DNA from: Siderastrea siderea | Taxonomy: Eukaryota > Cnidaria > Anthozoa > Scleractinia > Rhizangiidae | Assembly: GCA_964030785.1 (NCBI GenBank) | Contig: OZ034972.1 | Coordinates: 18,203,683 to 18,267,682 of the forward strand | Reading direction: 5' to 3' | Length of the DNA stretch: 64,000 nucleotides | Shown: one piece after another, positions 30,101 through 34,477 of the stretch | Position numbering within the stretch: the first letter of the stretch is position 1 | Layout of the letters: each line of letters starts with the position of its first letter | Translations under genes and position numbers: made by a program | The notes under the pieces: model-generated | What the model saw: the letters and a program-made list of their open reading frames with translations, nothing else | Databases searched by the model: none | What the model was told of the DNA's origin: nothing

Positions 30101-33100
30101 AAGGTTATACCAGGAGTCTCCCTCTCTGTCCTTTATGGCTATTGACCGTAATAGGGTATTTCTCCCTTATTTGGATGCATCTCAGGACTACCCCCAGCAT
30201 TTTGTTAGGTTTTCCTAACGGCACGCTGGTAGACCACTGCACCTTTACAAGCGGCTCTGTACTTCACGTAATTTTAACTTCAGCTTGTAGCAACTTGTTT
30301 CACTTTTAGTCACTTGACTTTTTCATTACATGAGGAGTTTGTGTTCCTAAAAAAATTAATCGCTTTCGTATTCGCTTTTTTATCCAGACACATCGCTAAT
30401 AACGCAGCTTGAGAGATCACATTGTGATGTACGGAACAAAATATATCCGCGCTTAGACTACACAAAAATGCAGCTACCTTTAAGCAATAGATCGCATTTT
30501 CGTTCCTTCTACCGCGGGTAACTTTTATCTTAATCTTTCACCTTCAGTACTTTTTGTCAACATCACCGTAAATAAACAGTCAGATCTTCTATTTTCATCC
30601 TCTGAGAGATCGACGCAAGTCATTAAGTTATAAGCTGAGTTGAGCAATTCTTTTCTCTCCCGCGAAGTGGCTATATTGGGAAAAAGATTTTGTCGCCAGT
30701 TTGTCTCTGTTCTATGACTTTACAGTATAATGATCAATAGGTTTTTCCACCAAACGGAAAGCGGAAAGTATCTCAGATTTTTTGAAAAATAAACGTTTGT
30801 TATCTTAAAAATAAAAATATAGTTAACTTTCCAGTTGGGATACAAACCATCCTTGCAAGATCCATTTATGAAGCGAAATTCGTCCAAGGCTGCATCACCA
30901 AAGTATGAACTTCCTCGTATTCCGTCTATGATAATCTAAAACATGTTATATGGAGTTATGTCTGGGGGTCTGCCCCGTCATAAAATTCATCTTGCTCTTT
31001 TCAAACATAATAAAACTATACCAAAAAATACCAAAAATACTATACCATACATACTATACATACTATACCAAAAATAGAACTGATAGACGGGGGTAAAAGG
31101 CGGCGAACGAACAAATTTCGCGAGTTGTAGGATAGCCTGAGAAAAAACAGCCGACGTTTCACGAGGTCGCCACTTGAGCCCTCGCAAAACGACGTCTGAA
31201 TAATCAGCGCAGAAATTCCATACTGATGTCGTTCACTACCCAGATCTTGGTAGTGCTTCTGATTAGTTGGAATTTTCAGTGTGGAATTTATGCGCTCGTT
31301 ACCCAAACGTCGTTTTGCGAGGGCTCGAGTGGCCACCACGTGAAACGTCGGCTGTTTTCTCAGGCTAGTTGTAGGAGCGTTTAGACCTGAAGTCAGTATT
31401 TTTACGGTGTCTCCTCAGTAACAAATTTCATCATCTCATTGTTAAACTTGAACTGCAGGGCACATCCTGGTGGCAATTACTGTTTTGTCATTCGTAACAC
31501 GGGTCACCCTTCTCCCCAGCTGATCGGCACTGTACCACATAAATAGGCCCGCATGTGTACATGCGACTATTCACTGACATTTTTTAAAATGTCAGCGATT
31601 CAGTCGATTCAGTCTGTTGCCAAAAATTGCAAGAAAAAGAGGGACATCATCGGGGAGAAAATAAAGAGCTTCCATAAAATCGTGTTTTGGAGAAATGATT
31701 CTTAAAAAATTTTGCCCAGGAATCCGCCGTCCTTCTTCTCATAGCGTACTGGAAAGAAATAAAAACTTACTTTCTTTCCACTCCTTTTGATTCCGTAACT
31801 ATAGTATCATAAACTATACAAACAGGAACCAACCCGATAGTCAGCTTTCTCTTCGTTTATCTCAATCTGTGCCTTAATCCAGCGGTCTCCCCAGTGACCA
31901 GATTTGATCCATACGATCTTCTCCGAGCCATTAGTGGTTTGAATGCGGATTACAACACAACTCATGGTAGTGCCGTAGAAATTGTAATAGAATGTCATGC
32001 AACGGGCACCTTTCAAAGGAGGGCTCCACAGTCTTGCTTTGTGTCGTGGACGACCAGTTGACGATTCTATGTAAATGTAATATCCATTACCTATGGAAGA
32101 AAATAATACTCACACAAGTCTTTCCATGGGTACCCTTCATTGTTGTATTTCATTATTTCATTAACGGGCCTTCATTCGCGTCGTATTTATAAAGAATCCG
32201 GTGACGAGCAGAATCAGCCTCTATCTCAGCTGCAACTTCTTTCTATTCTTTTGGCAATCAAAGAAAATCATGAAAGTTGATTTCCGGTCCGTATTGCGCA
32301 GGCTCAGCCCCGAATTGATGGAACGTAAGGAAAAAACATAGATAATTTATGAAACAGAGTATATTTTTGCAGCTGTACGAAAATTTTTCCACATGGGAAA
32401 AATAAAGTACACTTAAATACCTCGACATTTTCGGGAGAATCATCCTGCAACACACACCGTGTGTTCATACACAAGCTTGTGGTTCCTCGTGCTCGATGAC
32501 AATTGCTGGGCACTACGACATGGGCCGGGATTCTTCCTGTTTCCCGTAAACAAAACTTAGTACATGTACACACCGAAATGTTATCTTGTCCTGGCCGCAC
32601 GGCCACCTCGATGTCTTTTTCTTCAATATCATCGAGTGTAAAGCTCACATCCATGATGGCGGGAGACAAAAATTGTAATTTCGCTTTATGTAAGATGTCA
32701 CGAATTGGTACATTCCATAAAGTCGTACGTGACGTAAGTAGTTTTTCAAAACAAAAAAATCAAAACAAACCGTTGAGCCTGCGCAGTACAGACTGGAAAT
32801 CAACTTTAATACTTTGCAAAATGTGAAAGAAAAGAAACTTAAACATGCACGCCGAACAAAATAACTTGCTCTCACTTTCGAATTCTTCAAGAATAAGGAG
32901 GCTTGCAACCGGAGGGGGGAGAGCCAGTACAACTGGACAAACTTGCATGGGTTTTACAAGATTTTTCAGAGGTACTCGGCATTCCATGTAATTCAACAAT
33001 ACAGACATGAAAATAACTGCCACCTATATGATACTTCCTAGCTTATTTTGGTAGTATCATAACAAACGATGCTGATTTAACCTGACACATCCCTAGACGG

Positions 33101-34103
33101 CCCAGTGAACCTTGTGGGACTGGACCCTCTATATCGCTCCCAGTCCAGCTCGTCCGTCTGCTTGTCGTTTGTCCATCCACACAGGTCTCTATCAAATGTA
33201 CAGTTTCCTGTAATAGAAGTAACGTTGTAATGATAAACTTTATTTATCTCCTGATGCAGGTATCGAGTAGATGTATATAACTAAAAAAATTCACATTATT
33301 TCACAATTGAAATATTAAACAACAGTATGTTTTGCCAAAATTTTGTTGAAATTTATCTATAATACAAAGAATGATTGATAACACTGATTTTCCGGCATTT
33401 GTAAGAAGCTAAATCATGTTACATGTGGGTCTTATAATTCAAGGCCACTGTTTAAAGCCGCCGAAAGAATCTACTACGAGTCGCAAGTGGACGCAGGTTG
33501 CAAACTTGCGTTGACCTGTGACTACATTTGGTCAACACTGGCGTGTTTTTGGGATGGTAGAATGATTTGATCTCTCAATCAATATTTTTATGCAGTTTAT
33601 AACAAATGAAAAGAGGATTGTATTGGAGACTTAGTTTATCGGGCCTCAACACAAAATTATGTAGAAACAGACGTCTATTGAAGCTTAGACTACTTCCTGA
33701 ATTTGTGAAAATATGTTACGATACCGATGACTCTCAAGTTAGTCATTTTCCTAATTTAGCTGTGTTGATAGATTTCCGCTACTAAAACAGCATGGAAAAA
33801 GTAGAAAAACTGGTTGCAGAATGCCTACCAGAGCCTGAAAACATATCCGAGCTAAACTGTCTAGGTGCTGATTTAAGACCTTAATTGTTATTTTATTTCA
33901 AAGCTGTCTTTGTTTGGCAAAAAAGCATTAATTCCATTCACTTAGTCGATGTTTTGAAAGAGGCTAACCATATTCGTATGCTTTAGACGTCAGATTTCTT
34001 TAAAAATACTGATTACATAAGAGTCCAGGTTACCTTGACTTGCGTCTGCCACCAGTAATAGATTAAGCCACAAGCAAATGAAAGTACCACGTTCGATGAA
34101 CAT
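1..34103 (-). CDS. Large mosaic extracellular protein gene (3'-partial, 28 placed exons)
   Basis: This is the overall span of one minus-strand gene; its exons are listed separately. Order of encoded parts: signal peptide, MAM, unknown module, C-type lectin, fucolectin-like, PA14, Cys-rich linker, degenerate MAM, three LDLa, Cys-rich spacer, MAM, MAM, F5/8C, F5/8C, then off the window. Every placed exon has AG/GT borders and the phases of neighbours agree, apart from one unresolved exon between the lectin and fucolectin-like parts. Placed exons sum to about 4.94 kb, or 1,645 codons. Known roles of these domains are carbohydrate binding (CTLD, PA14, fucolectin, F5/8C) and adhesion or protein contact (MAM, LDLa), so a secreted or surface recognition protein is inferred. 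No transmembrane segment is seen, but the C-terminus is missing. Two genes joined by mistake is the main alternative; the continuous phase and the absence of a second signal peptide argue against it. Confidence 0.8.
428..618 (-). CDS. Exon: F5/8C domain 2, first part
   Basis: 191 bp, phase 1 to 0, containing [20 protein letters not shown] and ending [11 protein letters not shown]. Unlike domain 1, an intron interrupts exactly after W-L-Q, before V-D-F-G. Acceptor tttatcag, donor CTTCAG|gtcagg. Confidence 0.92.
987..1128 (-). CDS. Exon: F5/8C domain 1, C-terminal part
   Basis: 142 bp, phase 0 to 1, encoding [20 protein letters not shown], then [20 protein letters not shown], then EYYGC. This completes domain 1 with the terminal cysteine pairing to the first. 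Acceptor gggacag, donor CACTTG|gtaaga. Confidence 0.93.
2620..2978 (-). CDS. Exon: F5/8C (discoidin) domain 1, main part
   Basis: 359 bp, phase 1 to 0. Landmarks are [39 protein letters not shown] (the W-L-Q-V-D-F-G strand), [20 protein letters not shown] and the end YYRQNGKIK. This is a near-canonical F5/8C domain, a galactose-binding-like fold that binds sugars or lipids. Donor ATCAAG|gtaaca. Confidence 0.95.
3364..3463 (-). CDS. Exon: MAM-4, last part
   Basis: 100 bp, phase 0 to 1, encoding [20 protein letters not shown] followed by TQSC, with FDDVSF as the IAIDDVSF motif. It joins in frame to the first F5/8C domain through EFIPP. Confidence 0.88.
3703..5098. mobile_element. DNA element with long TIRs and subterminal minisatellite
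   Basis: The left end (ggttatggtctatatacc.. then gagttacgt at 3,704-3,752) recurs inverted at 5,052-5,098. Inside each end lies a minisatellite: (CAGTTGGGA)-type units at about 3,815-4,010 and the inverted form (cccaactgt) at 4,949-5,030. This is a non-autonomous element of about 1.4 kb in the intron between MAM-4 parts. No transposase was recognised. Flanking T-runs hide any target duplication. Confidence 0.7.
5492..5733 (-). CDS. Exon: MAM-4, middle part
   Basis: 242 bp, phase 1 to 0, with [38 protein letters not shown], and [17 protein letters not shown]. The last is the position of SGxxGDxW in other MAMs; here it is reduced to HHTGKW. A (CATA)n microsatellite fills part of the intron upstream. 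Confidence 0.88.
5897..6128. repeat. (CATA)n microsatellite with CATC, CATG and CGTA blocks
   Basis: About 230 bp of tetranucleotide repeats, mainly CATA, changing to CATC, CATG and CGTA sub-blocks. It is intronic in the mosaic gene. Open frames across it (repeated MYVC) are artefacts of the repeat. Confidence 0.97.
6262..6351 (-). CDS. Exon: MAM-4, first part
   Basis: 90 bp, phase 1-1, encoding [20 protein letters not shown] then [12 protein letters not shown] opening C-x-F-D..C-x-W is clear. Donor ACAG|gtattt. Confidence 0.87.
6995..7094 (-). CDS. Exon: MAM-3, last part
   Basis: Exactly 100 bp, phase 0 to 1, encoding [20 protein letters not shown] followed by TVLDEGC. TAVDDV is the IAIDD-type motif. 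It has the same length as the matching MAM-4 exon, supporting origin of MAM-3 and MAM-4 by duplication. Donor ATTGA|gtaaat. Confidence 0.88.
7126..8089. mobile_element. MITE with TAGGAAATTAACGCT ends, interrupted by a solo LTR
   Basis: TIRs taggaaattaacgct at 7,126-7,140 and its inverse ending at 8,089, flanked on both sides by TATTA (7,121-7,125 and 8,090-8,094), a 5-bp target duplication. Many internal copies of aaattaacgcg lie in both halves. Without the nested LTR and its duplication the element is about 470 bp. Confidence 0.8.
7205..7692. mobile_element. Solo LTR (retrotransposon footprint)
   Basis: A 488-bp unit begins TGTTACGA and ends TCGTAACA, the inverted TG..CA border of an LTR, flanked by a perfect 5-bp duplication ATTAC (7,200-7,204 and 7,693-7,697). 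It holds a TATA-like tatataag near 7,383 and GA-rich and (gtggctgtgtgc) repeats. No internal retroviral-like genes are present, so it is a solo LTR left by LTR-LTR recombination. A Ty3/Gypsy-type origin is likely but not proven. Confidence 0.85.
8162..8412 (-). CDS. Exon: MAM-3, middle part
   Basis: 251 bp, phase 1 to 0. Contains [39 protein letters not shown] and the signature [15 protein letters not shown]. This is the best conserved MAM core of the gene. A MITE carrying a nested solo LTR lies in the intron just downstream. Confidence 0.92.
8496..8633 (-). CDS. Exon: MAM-3, first part
   Basis: 138 bp, phase 1-1, starting [20 protein letters not shown] then WTLHSG. It has the full MAM opening with both cysteines (CSFE..FCG) and the tryptophan. 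Acceptor tatctcag, donor AAAAAAG|gtatca. Confidence 0.88.
8783..8992 (-). mobile_element. tRNA-derived SINE
   Basis: On the minus strand the head reads gcctcccagtagctcagtgg followed by ttagagc (A box), and 30 bp later gggttcgattcccc (B box), as in a tRNA gene. The acceptor-stem ends do not pair well and the body runs on through a pyrimidine-rich stretch to a (TTG)n tail near 8,790-8,815. That makes it a SINE rather than a working tRNA gene. It lies in the intron between the Cys-rich spacer exon and MAM-3. Confidence 0.75.
9743..9820 (-). CDS. Exon: short cysteine-rich spacer
   Basis: 78 bp, phase 1-1, encoding [19 protein letters not shown] then DKHFK. Three cysteines; it may be a half LDLa-like repeat. 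It connects in frame to MAM-3 through G|GT giving GHCSFE. Acceptor ccgtggcag, donor AAAG|gtacgt. Confidence 0.7.
9959..10081 (-). CDS. Exon: third LDLa-like repeat
   Basis: 123 bp, phase 1-1, encoding [20 protein letters not shown] and then [18 protein letters not shown]. Six cysteines with LDLa spacing are present, but the acidic box is altered (CQDGSHVPS instead of C-x-DGSDE), so calcium binding may be lost. Confidence 0.88.
10479..10700 (-). CDS. Exon: two LDL-receptor class A repeats
   Basis: A 222-bp phase 1-1 exon with two complete LDLa repeats. The first runs [20 protein letters not shown] through [13 protein letters not shown]. The second runs [20 protein letters not shown] through [16 protein letters not shown]. 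Both show six cysteines and the calcium-coordinating D..C-x-DGSDE/DGKDE box. These repeats commonly mediate ligand binding in a Ca2+-dependent fold. Confidence 0.93.
10768..10850. repeat. Imperfect GGTATGGCAT-type simple repeat
   Basis: Repeated ggtatggcatggt and related words with drift (atggtgtagtatggtatctt). Intronic, no function visible. Confidence 0.6.
11457..11565 (-). CDS. Exon: MAM-2, last part
   Basis: 109 bp, phase 0 to 1, reading [20 protein letters not shown] then VITTEAC. This is the C-terminal MAM strand with the ILIDN form of the IAIDD motif and its cysteine. It joins the middle exon across a 3.3-kb intron that holds a 2.2-kb TIR element and a MITE. Confidence 0.85.
11764..11900. 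mobile_element. Short MITE, TAGCCTG ends, 9-bp duplication
   Basis: Begins tagcctgtgta and ends tacgcaggcta, flanked by tttagcgac (11,755-11,763) and tttaacgac (11,901-11,909), a 9-bp duplication with one mismatch. The ends and the 9-bp duplication match the foldback element at 31,133. A 9-bp duplication is typical of Mutator-like elements. Confidence 0.7.
12317..14551. mobile_element. 2.2-kb TIR element within the MAM-2 intron
   Basis: Inverted repeats of about 110 bp: acggagaccgtaa and aaagacaaatgtgctatttt near 12,340-12,403 recur inverted near 14,447-14,535. The interior encodes, on the minus strand (14,109-14,327), an acidic Ser/Asp-rich piece with [17 protein letters not shown] and SDMSDENFP, as in N-termini of some DNA transposases. 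No catalytic domain was recognised, so the superfamily is open. Confidence 0.65.
14909..15159 (-). CDS. Exon: MAM-2, middle part
   Basis: 251 bp, phase 1 to 0. Starts [18 protein letters not shown] and contains [28 protein letters not shown] and the G-x-x-W analogue [11 protein letters not shown]. These match the core MAM strands. Length is identical to the matching MAM-3 exon (251 bp). Ends AAAACTCAA|gtaaat. Confidence 0.88.
15230..15301 (-). CDS. Exon: MAM-2 (degenerate), first part
   Basis: 72 bp, phase 1-1, reading [20 protein letters not shown] then TIS. The DW and G..W spacing follows MAM, but the usual first cysteine pair (C-x-F-E..C-x-W) is absent, so this MAM is degenerate at its N-terminus. 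Acceptor cttttag, donor TTTCAG|gtaaaa. Confidence 0.75.
16097..16133 (-). CDS. Small exon: basic linker before MAM-2
   Basis: A 37-bp exon reading [12 protein letters not shown] is needed to convert phase 0 of the previous exon into phase 1 before MAM-2. The donor TTAAAG|gtaagc is strong. The acceptor is less certain: the better consensus tatcag lies 6 bp upstream but gives the wrong phase, so the AG at 16,134-16,135 was chosen. Confidence 0.5.
17034..17209 (-). CDS. Exon: cysteine-rich linker after PA14
   Basis: Encodes [20 protein letters not shown] and continues with a further cysteine ([12 protein letters not shown]) to a donor after SSME. Five cysteines lie in 58 residues. I do not recognise a named domain. 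It enters in phase 1 directly after PA14 and leaves in phase 0. It may belong to the N-terminal part of the degenerate MAM-2 that follows or form its own small module. Confidence 0.7.
18034..18209 (-). CDS. Exon: PA14 domain, last part
   Basis: Continues the PA14 fold with [20 protein letters not shown], the typical S-x-x-I-x-L-x-x-G-x-x-Y-x-x-E strand pair, then [12 protein letters not shown] and ends FAIPP. A second frame of the exon is also open, but only this frame agrees with phase 2 of the previous exon and phase 1 of the next. Length 176 bp; acceptor ctgcgcag, donor CCAG|gtaagt. A 2.9-kb intron separates it from the middle PA14 exon. Confidence 0.85.
18615..19320. repeat. Three diverged local repeats in a PA14 intron
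   Basis: The phrase tcagggtaaa followed by actctc or gctctc and a cgagcgaatcat-like stretch occurs at 18,621, 18,910 and 19,257 (spacing about 290 and 346 bp). This suggests old tandem duplication within the 2.9-kb intron. No coding match was seen. Confidence 0.45.
21152..21324 (-). CDS. Exon: PA14 domain, middle part
   Basis: Reads [20 protein letters not shown] then [10 protein letters not shown]. The pattern [17 protein letters not shown] is a textbook PA14 core strand pair with the D-x-C metal/sugar-loop region. Its end reads [15 protein letters not shown]. 173 bp, phase 0 to 2, donor gtgagt. Confidence 0.9.
21470..21660 (-). CDS. Exon: PA14 domain, first part
   Basis: Encodes [20 protein letters not shown], then a stretch ending in [14 protein letters not shown]. 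This is the usual PA14 start (W-x-x, then the NYG-x-R-L-x-x-Y motif before the lesion-forming beta strands). It is 191 bp and phase 1 to 0, ending TTACAG|gtaaag. It joins the next exon directly into [12 protein letters not shown]. Confidence 0.85.
21980..22262 (-). CDS. Exon: fucolectin-like (FTP) domain, second part
   Basis: Reads [20 protein letters not shown] and continues through [20 protein letters not shown] and [16 protein letters not shown]. The order W-x-x-x-L, paired CC, VxVFVTD, C, then C-x-x-x-x-x-G-K-Y-I-V matches the second half of eel-fucolectin/tachylectin-4 type domains, which bind fucose in a galactose-binding-like fold. The WWxVDL motif is changed to PRWLITL. Phase 0 to phase 1, 283 bp. 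The assignment comes from memory of the family pattern and the N-terminal half is not securely placed. Confidence 0.65.
23062..23108 (-). CDS. Doubtful exon: possible first part of fucolectin-like domain
   Basis: A phase 1-to-0 exon is required between the lectin exon (ends phase 1) and the next one (starts phase 0). A candidate after an acceptor-like ttcctcag reads [15 protein letters not shown], which resembles the A-V-D-G-N motif of fucolectin or F5/8C-like domains. The donor (gtctgc) is weak and the piece is shorter than expected. If the exon instead ended at the next donor, the phase would be wrong. Confidence 0.2.
23392..23805 (-). CDS. Exon 6: C-type lectin domain
   Basis: One 414-bp phase 1-1 exon encodes a complete C-type lectin fold of about 137 residues. 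Visible landmarks are [16 protein letters not shown], the first-helix region [20 protein letters not shown], the WLWNNGK segment, the conserved CGALSW, and the final [11 protein letters not shown]. The usual Ca2+ site-2 triplets are replaced: YPVNDNRN stands where EPN or QPD would be expected, so calcium-dependent sugar binding is uncertain. Cysteines for the long-form disulfides are present. Confidence 0.92.
24556..25165. mobile_element. Degenerate TIR element, CTTTCCCGTCA ends
   Basis: The left end ttaaccctttcccgtca (24,561 on) and right end tgacgggaaagtt (25,144 on) are inverted copies, about 600 bp apart. The left border contains TTAA, the right has tgaa, so a piggyBac-like TTAA target is possible but not shown. 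Near the right end is a small palindrome tcgggtctaaaacgacccga. Confidence 0.5.
25394..25570 (+). pseudogene. Decayed transposon-like reading frame (possible tyrosine-recombinase type)
   Basis: Reads [19 protein letters not shown], a stop, then [14 protein letters not shown], a stop, then in a shifted frame FEAYLQDKK. The succession of ..ELL.nKDS.NT.KATK..F..YL resembles the N-terminus of KIAA1958-like/Crypton-type recombinase proteins that are abundant in cnidarian genomes. Recognition is from memory and the piece is short and broken. Confidence 0.35.
26263..26640 (-). CDS. Exon 5: unrecognised module of about 125 residues
   Basis: A single 378-bp phase 1-1 exon starting [20 protein letters not shown] and ending ..IPVTLLP before a CAG|gtcagc donor. 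It is rich in aromatic and beta-prone residues ([26 protein letters not shown]) and holds one CC pair near the end. I do not recognise the family. Its single-exon, phase 1-1 form fits a movable extracellular module. The placement between MAM-1 and the C-type lectin is supported by phase on both sides. A diverged galactose-binding-like or other beta-sandwich domain is possible, but that is a guess. Confidence 0.65.
27083..27540. mobile_element. MITE with ATGCGCCGATCAATTCGAA ends
   Basis: About 60-bp TIRs: atgcgccgatcaattcgaaa at 27,085 followed by a C-run and cgggcat, and the inverse ending at 27,538. The interior repeats aatttgaac and cccaggga/ccgagggg words. About 460 bp, in the large intron between exon 5 and MAM-1. 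Confidence 0.75.
28578..28764. mobile_element. Foldback element (near-perfect hairpin)
   Basis: aacaaattgacgtcag.. at 28,578 is answered by its inverse ending at 28,764, with arms of about 75-80 bp (including gcgtctgtcctcttattgat) and a loop of about 40 bp. It would fold into one long hairpin if transcribed, so it is a miniature foldback MITE. Confidence 0.8.
30848..30935 (-). CDS. Exon 4: MAM-1, last part
   Basis: Encodes [20 protein letters not shown] followed by RFINGSCKD, the C-terminal MAM strand set with the last cysteine. In most MAMs the motif is IAIDD; here it is AALDE. The exon is 88 bp, phase 0 to phase 1. Confidence 0.85.
31133..31367. mobile_element. Foldback MITE with perfect 9-bp duplication
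   Basis: Begins tagcctgagaaaaaacagcc and ends with the inverse; arms of about 65 bp include acgtttcacg and gagccctcgcaaaacgacgt. Both sides carry gttgtagga (31,124-31,132 and 31,368-31,376), a perfect 9-bp target duplication, pointing to a Mutator-like source. It sits inside MAM-1. Confidence 0.88.
31834..32090 (-). CDS. Exon 3: MAM-1, middle part
   Basis: Starts [12 protein letters not shown] and contains the conserved [11 protein letters not shown] and [15 protein letters not shown] stretches of the MAM fold, including its third cysteine and the G-x-x-GD-x-W signature. It is 257 bp, enters in phase 1 and leaves in phase 0 at CGG|gttggt. The same exon position in the other MAMs is 242-251 bp with the same phases. 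Confidence 0.88.
32273..32807. mobile_element. Short TIR element carrying an open frame
   Basis: Ends are inverted copies: aaagttgatttcc then gcgcaggctca at 32,273-32,307 and the inverse at 32,774-32,807. The 535-bp element lies in the first intron of MAM-1 and contains the open frame described separately. Confidence 0.7.
32421..32654 (-). CDS. Exon-like frame inside a TIR element, unrecognised
   Basis: An ATG in good context (gccatcATGG) opens [20 protein letters not shown], followed by a cysteine-rich part ([34 protein letters not shown]) and DDSPENVE before a GT donor (GTCGAG|gtattt). No family is recognised. Because inverted repeats enclose it, I read it as the first exon of a transposon gene rather than as part of the MAM gene. 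Its phase does not fit the MAM exons. Confidence 0.4.
33082..33207 (-). CDS. Exon 2: MAM-1, first part
   Basis: Encodes [20 protein letters not shown] followed by LDWERYRG. This is the typical MAM opening, with two cysteines, the CTFD..LCGW motif and the W of the DW motif. The exon is 126 bp, phase 1 to phase 1, between ttacag and a gttaaa donor. The start joins the signal peptide exon in frame. Confidence 0.85.
34034..34103 (-). CDS. Exon 1: start codon and signal peptide
   Basis: The exon reads [20 protein letters not shown] then ASQ and ends in phase 1 at a GT donor (CAAG|gtaacc). A hydrophobic core after a short charged start is a classic secretory signal peptide. I chose this ATG because it gives that signal and because the next exon, in phase, starts the MAM domain (ASQ-G-NCTF). 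The reading frame is open further upstream without a stop; an acceptor-like ttgcag ends at 34,156, so a 5'UTR intron may exist. A 16-bp minisatellite begins only about 260 bp upstream. Confidence 0.75.
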
Positions 34104-34365
34104 AATTTCAAAATTTTTAAGGAGAAAGGTCCTTGATTTCCCTCTGTGCGTCGACCTGCAAGTCAAAATCAAGATATGATCATATAAAAACCCTGACATA
34201 CTGAAGATACTGTTAATGACTATTTTCCTCGCATGCTGCAATGTCTCTGTAGTCCAGGAGCTTAATGATATAAGTAATTCCGTGTTCAACCATATTTTGT
34301 CTCTCCTTTTCCCTTCCGTGATTTTGCGGAGGACTGCGCCTTGCAGCCTTTTCTTCAGCCTACGA

Positions 34366-34477
34366 ATAGGCTTCACAGGGCATAGGCTTCACAGGGTATA
34401 GGCTTCACAGGGTATAGGCTTCACAGGGTATAGGCTTCACAGGGTATAGGCTTCACAGGGCACAGGCTTCACAGGGT
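34366..34477. repeat. 16-bp minisatellite, left block
   Basis: About seven copies of the 16-bp unit AGGCTTCACAGGGYAT. Same orientation and unit as the large block at 41,274-43,048, from which it is separated by an inserted element. Confidence 0.95.
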
